A stretch of 64,000 nt of DNA from DAIDKA01 sp035487155 (GCA_035487155.1 DATHMK010000054.1:1-64000), one strand, 5' to 3'; counted from the stretch's first letter, positions 9,068 through 17,399 are shown. The notes: generated by a model from the sequence alone, not told the origin. Translations and numbers: made by a program.

Positions 9068-11155
9068 TCACGCGGCACTGCGCTCGGCGGCAAAGCGCAC
9101 CAGGCCGGGGATATCCAGGATCAGTGCCACGCTGCCGTCCCCCAAAATGGTTGCGCCGGAGATGCCTTCGATGCGCCGATAGTTCGTCTCCATTGACTTG
9201 ATCACGACCTGTTGCTGGCCGAGCAGTTCATCAACGAAGAGACCGACCTTACGGCCATCGCATTCGACGACCATCACCGAACCGAGGTGCAGGTCGCGGC
9301 ATCGGGGCTCGAGATTGAAGGCCTCATGCAGGCGGATAATCGGAATGTAGTCGCCGCGGAAGAGGAATACTTCCCCGATGCCGGAGAGTTGACGGGCCAC
9401 GCCACGTTGGAGTTCCAGTGAGGCAATGATCGCGACCAGCGGAATGATGTAGACCTCCCCGCCCACGGCGACGGACAGGCCGTCGACGATTGCCAGGGTC
9501 AGGGGGAGGGTGATGACTACGCTGGATCCCTGGCCGGCCTGCGTGCGTAGTTCGATGGTGCCGCCGAGCTCTTCGATGTTGCGGCGAACGACATCCATGC
9601 CGACGCCGCGACCGGAGAGCTCGGTGGTCACTTCCGCGGTGGAGAAGCCCGGCTGGAATATCAGATTGGCGACGGCTTCATCGGAGAGGGAGTCGGTCTG
9701 GCCGACCAGACCCTTGGCGCGCGCCTTGGCCAGGATTCTTTCAAGATTCAATCCTGCGCCATCATCGCCAACTTCGATGACGATGGAGCCACCGCGTTGA
9801 TAGGCGTTCATGAACAGGGTTCCCGCGGCGGACTTTCCGGCGGCAATACGGGTTTCCGGCAGCTCGATGCCGTGATCAATGGAATTGCGCACCAGATGCA
9901 CCAAGGGATCCCCGATCTTCTCAAGAACCTTCTTGTCCAGTTCGGTCTGTTCGCCGGTCATTTTCAGCTCGATCTGCTTGTTCAGCCGAGCGGATAGGTC
10001 GTGTACCAGCCGCGGGAAGCGGCTGAAGGCAAAGCGGATGGGCAGCATGCGCACGCGCATGACGCTCTCCTGAAGCTCCCGAACATTGCGCTCCAGTTGA
10101 ATCAGCCCGGCGCGTATCCGATCGACGCGCGGCGGTTTGGCGCCGTCGACGAGCTGCATCAGCATCGATTGCGCGATGACGATCTCGCCCACCGTATTCA
10201 TCAGCTCGTCGAGCTTCTCTATCGCCACGCGGATGGAGTTCGAATCCGCCGAAGCCGCTTTGGCTGAGAGGCCGCCCGCATCGCCGCTCGGGGCCTGGTT
10301 TGTGGCAGGCGGTGGGAGCGGAACTGCCGCCGCCGGCGCGAGGTCCTGCGAGGGGCTTGCGGTGGCGATGGGTTGCGGCGTGACCGGCACAGGGGCCGGT
10401 GCCGACTCCATGGTGCGCAGCTGACAATCCGCCTCGGCCCAGTCCAGGATGTTCTGGATGGCCTCCGAGGGCAGATCGGTGGTTAAGGTGATGGTCCAGG
10501 TCAGGTAGCAGACTTCTGGATCAAGCTCGGCAAAGGGCGGCAACTTCTCGGGGTGGGCCACCAGGGCCATCGCTCCGAGTTCGGCCAGCTCCGAGAATAC
10601 GCGTGAGGGATCGGCACCGGGTGCCTGCAGCCGTCTATTGGGGCGGAACTCGATCGTCCAGGTGGTTTCCTTGGGATGTAACGCAGCTGTCCAGACAGGG
10701 GCGACACCCGCCTGCGATGGCGCGGAGGAGGCTTGCGCCGTGGGATGCGCAACCGCGGCCGGGGCGCACTGCACCAGCATCTGCTCCAGATCGAACTGAA
10801 TATCGGCAGATGTCTGCTGATCCACCGGGGTCTTGTGCTGGGTTGCCCGAAGCATGCCGCGCAACACATCGGTGGACTTCAACAGCAGGTCGATGGTGGG
10901 ACGCGTGACGGGCATGCGCCCGGCCCGCAGCTCATCCAGGAAAGTCTCCAGTGTGTGGGTAAAGGACGCGACTTCGGTGAAGGAGAACATACCGCTGCCG
11001 CCTTTGATGGAGTGCGCGACGCGGAATATGGAATTGATGGCTTCGGCGTTGGGCGTGCCGGGATCCAGCTGCAGCAAAGCGGTTTCCATCGCATCGAGGG
11101 ACTCGAAAGCCTCCTCGAAGAATCCCGCGTGGAACTGGTCCAATTCAAGAGTCAT
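9068..11155 (-). CDS. cheA: Chemotaxis histidine kinase CheA
   Basis: 695 aa. The HPt (P1) domain carries the phospho-His at residue 48 in RVAHSIKGGSGMF. A middle domain (about 160-250) may be the CheY/CheB-docking P2 equivalent, after which a Pro/Ala linker leads to the P3 dimerisation helices. The P4 kinase has HLVRNSIDHGIELPE, EVGDDGAGLN and SGRGVGMDVVRRNIEELGG. P5, a CheW-like domain, closes the protein. The start ATG overlaps the stop of the STAS gene (ATGA). It would autophosphorylate under control of CheW and the soluble MCP and pass phosphate to CheY. Confidence 0.96.
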   Translation of the reverse strand: MTLELDQFHAGFFEEAFESLDAMETALLQLDPGTPNAEAINSIFRVAHSIKGGSGMFSFTEVASFTHTLETFLDELRAGRMPVTRPTIDLLLKSTDVLRGMLRATQHKTPVDQQTSADIQFDLEQMLVQCAPAAVAHPTAQASSAPSQAGVAPVWTAALHPKETTWTIEFRPNRRLQAPGADPSRVFSELAELGAMALVAHPEKLPPFAELDPEVCYLTWTITLTTDLPSEAIQNILDWAEADCQLRTMESAPAPVPVTPQPIATASPSQDLAPAAAVPLPPPATNQAPSGDAGGLSAKAASADSNSIRVAIEKLDELMNTVGEIVIAQSMLMQLVDGAKPPRVDRIRAGLIQLERNVRELQESVMRVRMLPIRFAFSRFPRLVHDLSARLNKQIELKMTGEQTELDKKVLEKIGDPLVHLVRNSIDHGIELPETRIAAGKSAAGTLFMNAYQRGGSIVIEVGDDGAGLNLERILAKARAKGLVGQTDSLSDEAVANLIFQPGFSTAEVTTELSGRGVGMDVVRRNIEELGGTIELRTQAGQGSSVVITLPLTLAIVDGLSVAVGGEVYIIPLVAIIASLELQRGVARQLSGIGEVFLFRGDYIPIIRLHEAFNLEPRCRDLHLGSVMVVECDGRKVGLFVDELLGQQQVVIKSMETNYRRIEGISGATILGDGSVALILDIPGLVRFAAERSAA

Positions 11156-11472
11156 GTCCGCGCGCTGTCGGTGGCGGCCGAATCGTGCAGCTGCAGGCCC
11201 AGTGCGGTGGCGGCGTTGCGGAAGGTCGGACTGTCTCCCTGCCAGATGGTGTTCAGGCTCAAGGAGATGCGTTCGCGGTTGAACGCAAACAGCAGCTGCA
11301 ACGCGGCGGTATCGATGAGTTCGACGGCGGTCACATCGATGACCACCACCTCAGCGGAGTCCATGAGCGCAAGCAGCTGCTGCTTGAGCGCCGGGCACTC
11401 ATGAATGCCGGTACTGACCGGCAACCGGACAGTTTGTGGGTTTGCCACTGAGGAGTCGATGCTAGCGGTCAT
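11152..11472 (-). CDS. STAS-domain protein in the chemotaxis operon
   Basis: 106 aa, a single STAS domain of the anti-sigma-antagonist/MlaB type. The loop that carries the regulatory Ser in SpoIIAA-like proteins reads ELIDTAALQLLFAF, with Thr in that place. It has no membrane segment. Its stop overlaps the start of cheA by 4 bp and it lies 24 bp after cheZ, so it is co-expressed with the chemotaxis proteins. STAS proteins can be phosphorylated by HATPase kinases or bind partners; a role as a signalling output or array regulator is inferred only from position. Confidence 0.85.
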   Translation of the reverse strand: MTASIDSSVANPQTVRLPVSTGIHECPALKQQLLALMDSAEVVVIDVTAVELIDTAALQLLFAFNRERISLSLNTIWQGDSPTFRNAATALGLQLHDSAATDSART

Positions 11473-11496
11473 GGTGTGCGTAACCCATTTGACTGA

Positions 11497-12156
11497 TCAC
11501 AGGCCCAGATCGGACAGGAGCGCGTCGACGTCCTGTTGATTCCCAAGGGCGGTTCCATGGTCAACACCCGGCACGACCGGGCCATAGCCATTGACGGCGT
11601 CGGGCACGGTATTCATGCAGCCCTCGGTCGCTTCGCCGGCAATGCGCATCAGGCTCGCCAGGGTGGCCTCCACTTCGTCTACGAGCTTGATGACCCCTCT
11701 GACAATCTGGCCCGTGAGGTCCTGGTAGCCCTGGGCGAGGTAGACATTGGAGAGATGTGATCGCAGCTGTGTGGAGGCGGCGACTACCGTCGGGGCCGTG
11801 GGATCCGCGGCCTTGGAGACCAAGGTAGTCACCAAGGGCGTTGCGCGCTCGATCAGGTCCATGGTCTGGTGAGCCGCGTCATCCGTGAGCTTCATCACGT
11901 GCACCAGGCGCTGGCGGGCGTCCGGAACGTCCTTCTCGGCCAGTTCTGAAAAGCGCGCATTGAGCTGGAAGGCCTCCAGCGCCTGTCGCACCCGCGCGGT
12001 CAGGCGGCGCAGCTCCGCAAACAGGTCCTTGCGTCGTCCGTGCACCAGGTCGTCCAGGACCCGTTCAAACTCTGTGGCATCCCCGGCGGATACCGCGGCG
12101 GTCAAGCGGTCGAGCAGGGGTCGGAGGCGCTCCAGATTTCGTTGTGTATCGGCCAT
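11497..12156 (-). CDS. cheZ: CheY-P phosphatase CheZ
   Basis: 219 aa from the ATG at 12156 (MADTQRN). It is largely helical. The active-site helix reads YLAQGYQDLTGQIVRGV; the Gln in DLTGQ corresponds to the catalytic Gln of E. coli CheZ, and the preceding QD pair aligns with the conserved acidic residue. The C-terminus QQDVDALLSDLGL is the CheY-binding peptide. It removes phosphate from CheY. CheZ is mostly found in Beta- and Gammaproteobacteria, which helps place the organism. It starts 8 bp after cheY ends. Confidence 0.94.
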   Translation of the reverse strand: MADTQRNLERLRPLLDRLTAAVSAGDATEFERVLDDLVHGRRKDLFAELRRLTARVRQALEAFQLNARFSELAEKDVPDARQRLVHVMKLTDDAAHQTMDLIERATPLVTTLVSKAADPTAPTVVAASTQLRSHLSNVYLAQGYQDLTGQIVRGVIKLVDEVEATLASLMRIAGEATEGCMNTVPDAVNGYGPVVPGVDHGTALGNQQDVDALLSDLGL

Positions 12157-12163
12157 GGAGCGC

Positions 12164-12559
12164 TCAGCCGGTCGCCGCGGCGCGCGCTTGCAGAATCTTG
12201 TCCAGTTTCTGCTTGAGAATCTCGGCCGTGAAGGGTTTGACGACATACCCACTCACGCCTGCCTGGACGGCCTCGACGATCTGCTCGCGCTTGGCCTCGG
12301 CGGTCACCATCAGTACCGGCAGGCTCTTGAGCTTCTCGTCGGCTCTTATGGCCTTCAGAAGATCCAGCCCGGGCATCAGGGGCATGTTCCAGTCGGTAAT
12401 CACAAAGTCGAAACTACCTGTCTGCAGCATTGGCCACGCCGTCTTGCCGTCGTCGGCCTCCTGAATATTCTGATAGCCGAGTTCCTGCAGCAGATTCTTG
12501 ACGATGCGGCGCATCGTGGAGAAATCGTCTACCACGAGATACTTGATAGGTGAGCTCAC
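12164..12559 (-). CDS. cheY: Chemotaxis response regulator CheY
   Basis: 131 aa, single receiver domain. The phospho-Asp lies in DFVITDWNMPLMPG, with VDDFSTMRRIVKNLL at the N-terminus, VTAEAKREQI at the Thr position and YVVKPFTAE with the conserved Lys. The chosen start is GTG at 12559, which overlaps the fliM stop as GTGA and has a GGAG ribosome site 6 nt upstream; the 41 residues read further upstream are shadow sequence. CheY-P would bind the FliM N-terminal peptide encoded just upstream and CheZ encoded just downstream. Confidence 0.95.
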   Translation of the reverse strand: MSSPIKYLVVDDFSTMRRIVKNLLQELGYQNIQEADDGKTAWPMLQTGSFDFVITDWNMPLMPGLDLLKAIRADEKLKSLPVLMVTAEAKREQIVEAVQAGVSGYVVKPFTAEILKQKLDKILQARAAATG

Positions 12560-13611
12560 TTTGACTCCGTCGCATGGTGAGGGGAGGTGCGGGCCGCTTT
12601 GATCGCGCTGTGGCCGTCGCTGAAGTCGTCCAGGCCGGAAACATGTGACCGCTGTATGCGTTCGGTGACCTTGACGGCACATTGACCGCGGGAAAGACCG
12701 TATTGACCGCGAAGCACCGGCAGGCCCTCAGCCATGAGCGTGACCGCTCCGGTGAAGTCTGTGGCAATGACGTCACCGGCCTGCAACGCCTGTAGGTCCG
12801 ACAGCGAGAGAGTGGTGGTTCCCAGCACGGCGCGAACCTCCAGCTCCGCATCTTCCAGCTCATGACGCAGCGCCAGCGACCATCGGTCGTCCTGCTCGGC
12901 GCGGTCGCTCTGCACCCCGGAATCCAACACCTCGCGAAGGGGTTCGATCATCGAGTACGGCATCGTGACGTGCAGGTCGCCGCCGACGCCGTCAAAATCG
13001 ACGCCGAAACGGGCGACCACCACAATCTCCGTGGGGCTGACGATGTTGGCGAAATGGGGGTTCATTTCCGAACCGACCTTCTCAATGGCCAGCGGAGCGA
13101 TATGCGACCAGGCTTCCTGTAGGTTGCGGAAGGTCTCTTTCAGGACATTCGCGATGATCTCATTTTCGATGGCGGTGAATTCTCTGCCCTCGATCTTCGC
13201 GTGGCGGCCCTTGCCACCGAAATAGATGTCGATCAGCGCGAACACCAGCGTCGGATCGAGAATGATGAGCCCGGTGCCGCGCAGCGGGTTGAATTTCACC
13301 AGATTCAGGCTGGTGGGCAGGTGCAGCGTGCGAACGTAATCGGCGAACTTCAATATTTGGACCGAACCCACCGAGATCACGGCGGCGCGCCGCAGCTCAT
13401 TGTAGAGACTGCCGCGCAGCAGCCGGCCGAAGCGGTCATTGATCATTTCGAGCGTGGGCATTCGGCCGCGCACGATGCGCCCGTAGCGGGTGAAATCGTG
13501 CGGCCGCGCCTCGTCGCGCGCCGGTGGAGCTTCGGTTTGTACCTCGCCGCTGTCGATGCCGCTCATGAGCGCATCGATTTCATCCTGGCCGAGAATTGCG
13601 ACATCCGACAT
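12556..13611 (-). CDS. fliM: Flagellar motor switch protein FliM
   Basis: 351 aa, usual FliM length. The N-terminal CheY-binding peptide is intact (ILGQDEIDALMSG). The middle CheC-like domain (about 55-230) includes MINDRFGRLLRGSLYNELRR and the switch-core segment NPLRGTGLIILDP. A SpoA domain is at the C-terminus (LSLSDLQALQAGDVI). It forms the C-ring middle layer with FliG. Its stop overlaps cheY, and fliG ends 63 bp upstream. No fliN is present in the window, although FliN normally partners the FliM SpoA domain. Confidence 0.95.
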   Translation of the reverse strand: MSDVAILGQDEIDALMSGIDSGEVQTEAPPARDEARPHDFTRYGRIVRGRMPTLEMINDRFGRLLRGSLYNELRRAAVISVGSVQILKFADYVRTLHLPTSLNLVKFNPLRGTGLIILDPTLVFALIDIYFGGKGRHAKIEGREFTAIENEIIANVLKETFRNLQEAWSHIAPLAIEKVGSEMNPHFANIVSPTEIVVVARFGVDFDGVGGDLHVTMPYSMIEPLREVLDSGVQSDRAEQDDRWSLALRHELEDAELEVRAVLGTTTLSLSDLQALQAGDVIATDFTGAVTLMAEGLPVLRGQYGLSRGQCAVKVTERIQRSHVSGLDDFSDGHSAIKAARTSPHHATESK

Positions 13612-13674
13612 GGGTGTCAGCCCCTGATGGCCCGTGGCTGAAGGAGCACGCTGTGAAAGCGGCGTGAGGGGGTG

Positions 13675-14682
13675 CTACACATAGCCGCCCGCATTCGCCG
13701 TCAATGAAATCGTGCCGTCCTCGGCGAGTTTCCTCGCGATGTTCAATATCTCCCGCTGTGCAGCTTCGGCATCGGATATCTTGATGGGACCGCGACTTTC
13801 CAAGTCGTCACGAAGCATCTCCCCGGAGCGCTGCGACATATTCTTGAAGAACTTGGCGCGCACCTTTTCATCAGCGGCCTTCAGCGCCGGCACCAGCAGG
13901 TCGTTGGCCACCTCACGCAGCAAGGTCTGGAAATCGCGGTCTTCAATCTCCGGCAGGTCGTCGAAGGTGAAAATCAGATCCTCGATCACAACGGCGAGGG
14001 CGCTGTCTGATTTGCGAAGTTGGCCGAGGAGCGAATTCTCATGGCCCGGCTCCATGCTGTTGAGGATGGCCGCGGCCGCTTTCGGACCACCGATGCTTGT
14101 GGTCCTGGTGGAGTCCTTGCCCGAGAACTGCCGCTCGATGAGTTCGTCCAGCCGGTGCAGAGCGCTCGGCTGCACGCCGTCGAGGGTGGCGATGCGTGCC
14201 AGCACCTCGGCGCGTATCGATTCGCTCAGCCGTACCAGCACCGCGGCGGCTTGCTCCGAGTCCAGATAGGCCAGTACCACAGCAATGGTTTGCGGATGTT
14301 CGTTGCGCAGATGGTCGGCGACTTCACGCGCTTCCATCCACTTGAGCATTTCAAGACCCTTGCTGGAGCGGCCGAACAGGATGCGGTCAATCAGCCCGGC
14401 GGCCTTGTCCTCCCCGAGCGCTCGGGTCAGGGTATTGCGGATATATTCGTCTGAGCCGACACCGACCGAGGCCTGGTTCTTGACTTCGGTGAAAAAGGTG
14501 GAAAGCGTGTCGGAAACCTGAGTCACGGTGACCTGGCCCACTGCGGACATGGCGGTGCCGATACGCTGAATGTCCTTGGGGCCAAGGTGCTTCAGAACAT
14601 CAGCGGCGGCCTGTTCGCCCAGCGACAGCAGCAGAACCGCCGCATCGCGTACATTGGGCTGAGGATCGGTGCCTTCAGCCAC
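13675..14682 (-). CDS. fliG: Flagellar motor switch protein FliG
   Basis: 335 aa, usual FliG length with all three domains. FliG-N starts RDAAVLLLSLGEQAAADVL, the middle domain has the signature NEHPQTIAVVLAYL, and the C-terminal torque domain has DRDFQTLLREV, KFFKNMSQRSGEMLRDDLE and RGPIKISDAE. The protein therefore looks fully functional. Its ATG overlaps the stop of a small upstream frame that encodes a FliF-like C-terminal tail, the segment that binds FliG-N in flagellated bacteria. The 5' end of the gene is duplicated about 0.7 kb upstream. Confidence 0.95.
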   Translation of the reverse strand: MAEGTDPQPNVRDAAVLLLSLGEQAAADVLKHLGPKDIQRIGTAMSAVGQVTVTQVSDTLSTFFTEVKNQASVGVGSDEYIRNTLTRALGEDKAAGLIDRILFGRSSKGLEMLKWMEAREVADHLRNEHPQTIAVVLAYLDSEQAAAVLVRLSESIRAEVLARIATLDGVQPSALHRLDELIERQFSGKDSTRTTSIGGPKAAAAILNSMEPGHENSLLGQLRKSDSALAVVIEDLIFTFDDLPEIEDRDFQTLLREVANDLLVPALKAADEKVRAKFFKNMSQRSGEMLRDDLESRGPIKISDAEAAQREILNIARKLAEDGTISLTANAGGYV

Positions 14683-15130
14683 GATCGGACATCCACGAAC
14701 GCAGCAGCATCGCGGCCCCCGCCGGGTTGCGGCACGCGTCGCGGCGTGCCTGGGCTACCCGGGTGGCGAAATCCGCTGACGCATCCGCATCGTGGGACGG
14801 CATGGGCGCGCCAACGGCGGTCGGCGCCGAGCCGGCCGCCGGCTTCGCGGCGGGACGGCGGGATTCGCGATGATAAGGGGCAGGGCGCATGGCAAGCATC
14901 TCCAGGCAGAGCCAGTGAGTGATACCAGGCGGGGGAAAGGCCCAGGGAAAGTGCCTGCCGCAGGGGATGGCGGCGGGTTGCGAGTGCGAACACCCGACAC
15001 TGACCCGGCTTCGACGCTCTTAGGGGGCGAGGCCTGCGATCAGTGCACCGGGATCGTAAATGTCTCTGCCGGGCCTCGTATGTGACACGAGTGTGCAAAT
15101 TCGGCGGCGCTTTGAGAGGCAGTTCAAAGA
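14482..15130. repeat. Diverged tandem duplication, copy 1
   Basis: This segment contains the first 67 codons of fliG, the FliF-tail frame and about 240 bp upstream. It matches 15202-15650 in the same orientation. The best conserved parts are the fliG 5' end, about 100 bp around 14880-14990, and the end block around GAGAGGCAGTTCAAA at 15115-15129. Differences throughout show the duplication is not recent. Confidence 0.85.
14675..14890 (-). CDS. Small protein ending in a FliF-like FliG-binding tail
   Basis: 71 codons from the ATG at 14890, which has a GGAG site about 9 nt upstream; another ATG lies at 14899. The first 40 residues are Ala/Pro/Arg-rich. The end, NPAGAAMLLRSWMSDRG, closely resembles the C-terminus of FliF (Salmonella ends DPRVVALVIRQWMSNDHE), the helix that docks into FliG-N. 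No FliF ring-building motifs or membrane helices precede it, so it is either the last remnant of a deleted fliF or a free FliG-binding peptide. The stop overlaps the fliG start, as fliF commonly does. The duplicated copy upstream keeps the same start and stop with an internal deletion. Confidence 0.55.
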   Translation of the reverse strand: MRPAPYHRESRRPAAKPAAGSAPTAVGAPMPSHDADASADFATRVAQARRDACRNPAGAAMLLRSWMSDRG

Positions 15131-15155
15131 ACGCAGCGCCAGGCTGCCTGGGTGC

Positions 15156-15401
15156 TCAACGCCGGACCTCGTCTTTATGCGCAGAATTATTCCTTGCCCG
15201 CACCTCAGTGAGGAAAGTAGAGAGCGCGTGGGAGACCTGGGCGACGGAGACCTGGCCCACTGTGGCCATGGCCTTGCCGATACGTTGAAGGTCCTTGGGC
15301 CCGAGGTGCTGCAGAACGTCGGCGGCGGCCTGTTCGCCCAGCGACAGCAGCAGGACTGCCGCGTCGCGTACATTGGGCCGGGCGACGGGGGTTTCAGCCA
15401 T
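15156..15401 (-). pseudogene. Truncated second fliG (FliG-N fragment)
   Basis: 81 codons with an intact ATG and a stop. Residues 9-67 are nearly identical to FliG-N of the full gene downstream (RDAAVLLLSLGEQAAADVL, then LGPKDLQRIGKAMATVGQ). After about residue 67 the similarity fades (VRARNNSAHKDEVRR) and the frame ends, so the middle and torque domains are missing. It keeps part of the FliF-binding domain only. It may be a decaying duplicate; the absence of internal stops and the conserved N-terminus leave open that a short FliF-tail-binding protein is made. Confidence 0.7.
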
Positions 15402-15650
15402 GATCGGACGTCCACCGGCGGCAGACTTCGGGAGGGTAAGGGGCAGGGCGCATGGCAAGCATCTCCAGGCAGAGCCAGTGAGTGATACCAGGCGGGGGAT
15501 GGGCCCAGGGAAAGTGTGCCGCAGGGGGATGGCGGCGGGTGCGAGTGCAGATCTGCGCTCGGTGCAAGGGGATCCTAAGTCTCCGGGTGCGGCCTCGTAT
15601 GTGACACGGACGTGAAAATTCGCCCGCGCTTTGAGAGGCAGTTCAAAAAA
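15202..15650. repeat. Diverged tandem duplication, copy 2
   Basis: Second copy of the fliG 5' region. It has lost about 156 bp within the FliF-tail frame, in frame, compared with copy 1, and fliG is cut after about 80 codons. It ends a few bases before the stop codon of the M56 gene. No insertion sequence or target-site repeat flanks either copy, so unequal recombination is the simplest cause. Confidence 0.85.
15394..15453 (-). pseudogene. Deleted copy of the FliF-tail frame
   Basis: 19 codons. It keeps the start context of the 71-codon frame (MRPAPY, same GGAG upstream) and its last residues (RRWTSDHG against RSWMSDRG), but the middle is deleted. Its stop overlaps the start of the truncated fliG copy exactly as in copy 1. 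Confidence 0.5.
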
Positions 15651-15663
15651 CTAGGCGACCGGT

Positions 15664-17031
15664 TCAGGGTGCGAGTGATCCACTGAGCTGCGCCGCGAGC
15701 GCCTTGGCCTCCTCGTCGGTCAGTCCCGTGATCGCAAATTGCGAGCCGAACGCCCCGCGGATGACCGCGTCGGAGATGACTTTCCCAGCCGCGGACGTGT
15801 GCATTGTGCCGTCATTGGATTTCACCGGCGGCGCAGGATCCACATAGACCACCGCCATGCGGTTGCCGATATTCGCGCGGGTGGTGCGTAACATCACGGC
15901 CGCATTGCGCTCATCCAGCCGGATTTGAACGGCCATGCCATTTTCGGTTGCCGCCAGGCTTACCTGGGTCGGTTTGACCGCGACCTGTCGGTGCAGAAGA
16001 ACCGGGCGGCCATTTCTGTCCGCATAAAGCCGGTCACCGGAAGGCAGTTGGCCGGTTTGCTGGGCCCGGTAGGCATCATTGTGTTCGTCGACCAGGTAAA
16101 ACTCGAGGCTCGCTATTCGTTGCGCGACCAAGGTCGTGGCGCGTCCAGCCGGTACTGCCGCCAGCGCAACCAGCAGGAGTAATGCCACGGTGAGCAACGC
16201 AGTCTGCCGGCGTCCCAGGTGCGCACGTGGCATTGTTGCGTCCACAAGGTTTTTCAGTCGTCGACTCAACGTGGTGTGCGTCGCCATGGCGACCGTGGCC
16301 GAAAACACCGGCGGCGTCGCTGCGACACGACGTAGGACTTCGGCGTAACCGTCTCTATCGCCGATCGCCGCGGCGGCCGCTTCGTCGCTGGTCAGTTCGC
16401 TGAGCATCTGGAGCCTCCGATACAGCAGGTGTGCCAGGGGGTTGAACCAAAAAATCGCCCGATACACGGCGGCCAGCCACATCCGGTAGCAATCGTGGTT
16501 GCGTATGTGAGCGCCCTCGTGCGCCAGGACGGCCGCCAGCATCGGCGGGTCCCAGGACTCGTACCCGGACGGCAGCAGAATCGTTGCAGCAAAGGATGCC
16601 GGGGTTCGCACCCGGGTGCTGACCCGCACGTCAATGGAGTGAGTCGACAGACCAGGCAGTGGTATGCCACTGCGGCAGATCCTGGCGCCCAACCACAGGC
16701 CGGTGATGAATCTCGCCACCCCCACGGTCGTGCCCAGCAGGTAGATGATCAGACACAGCTGTGGCCCGCGGGTCGCTGTCAATCCGGAATTCATGACCCG
16801 CAGTGCTGCTGATGAGATGGCCGGATGCGACGGGAGCACACCGAGCGGCGGCGCAATGGCCGCGAGCGCCCATGAACATGGCGGCATCGCCAGCGCCGCC
16901 AGCGCCACGAAGGTCCAGGCATTTTTCTCGGTGGCAAGGTCGCGCAACCTGAGAGCTTTCAGCAGGCCCCAGGTCAGGGCGAGCAAGGCGCTGCCACGCA
17001 GGGCAGCTTCGATCACAGCCGCGAGCATCAC
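15664..17031 (-). CDS. BlaR1/MecR1-like M56 protease fused to a SecD P1-head-like domain
   Basis: 455 aa. Four or so membrane helices surround a gluzincin site HEGAH (His171, Glu172, His175) with SELTSDEAA supplying the third ligand Glu212. The M56 family sits in the membrane and cleaves a partner repressor on signal. After a last helix (about 276-298) the extracytoplasmic part (305-453) is not a penicillin-binding domain; it resembles the P1 head of SecD, with VQIRLDERNAAVMLRTT, NIGNRMAVVYVD and FAITGLTDEEAKALAAQL. The start overlaps the stop of the BlaI-type gene by 4 bp, the classical sensor/repressor arrangement. Substrate or inducer is unknown. Confidence 0.88.
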   Translation of the reverse strand: MMLAAVIEAALRGSALLALTWGLLKALRLRDLATEKNAWTFVALAALAMPPCSWALAAIAPPLGVLPSHPAISSAALRVMNSGLTATRGPQLCLIIYLLGTTVGVARFITGLWLGARICRSGIPLPGLSTHSIDVRVSTRVRTPASFAATILLPSGYESWDPPMLAAVLAHEGAHIRNHDCYRMWLAAVYRAIFWFNPLAHLLYRRLQMLSELTSDEAAAAAIGDRDGYAEVLRRVAATPPVFSATVAMATHTTLSRRLKNLVDATMPRAHLGRRQTALLTVALLLLVALAAVPAGRATTLVAQRIASLEFYLVDEHNDAYRAQQTGQLPSGDRLYADRNGRPVLLHRQVAVKPTQVSLAATENGMAVQIRLDERNAAVMLRTTRANIGNRMAVVYVDPAPPVKSNDGTMHTSAAGKVISDAVIRGAFGSQFAITGLTDEEAKALAAQLSGSLAP

Positions 17032-17399
17032 TTTCCCCCGGGACGACCCTTTTTGACCTTCTCCATGAGCCGCCGCAGATCACGCCGGCTGAGAACCTTG
17101 GCTTCGACCATACCCAGCAGTACGGCATCAACGGACCCTTCACAGAACCAGTCTGCGACCCGCTGAACGGCGTGGGCGGCGAGCAATGCCGGGGTTTTCA
17201 CAGCTCGGTAGTGAAAGATCCGCTGTTGGACACCGTGGGCGAGGTATCCCTTGTCTTCCAGGCGAGTGAGGACCGTCCGAACGGTGGACTCCTTGAGCGG
17301 ACGCGCCAGCCCCTGCCGGACCTGATCGGCACTCGCCTGACCTGATCTCCACACTATCTGCAGCACTGCGCGCTCCAACTCTCCGAGGTCCGCCCGCAT
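17028..17399 (-). CDS. BlaI/MecI-family transcriptional repressor
   Basis: 123 aa from ATG 17399, which has an AGGCGG ribosome site; an in-frame TTG at 17417 has none. The winged helix is clear: LGELERAVLQIVWRSGQASADQV, then KESTVRTVLTRLEDKGYL. The C-terminal dimerisation helices include the region cut by BlaR1-type proteases. The downstream gene encodes such an M56 protease with a 4-bp overlap. A TACA/TGTA-type palindrome lies 27-41 bp upstream of the start, so autorepression is expected. Confidence 0.92.
   Translation of the reverse strand: MRADLGELERAVLQIVWRSGQASADQVRQGLARPLKESTVRTVLTRLEDKGYLAHGVQQRIFHYRAVKTPALLAAHAVQRVADWFCEGSVDAVLLGMVEAKVLSRRDLRRLMEKVKKGRPGGK

Noticed and set aside
13675..14682. 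fliG as pseudogene because of the neighbouring duplication
   Set aside because: The downstream copy is full length with intact EHPQ and torque-domain motifs.
14482..15650. Insertion-sequence or transposon origin for the fliG duplication
   Set aside because: No terminal inverted repeats, transposase or target-site duplication is visible.
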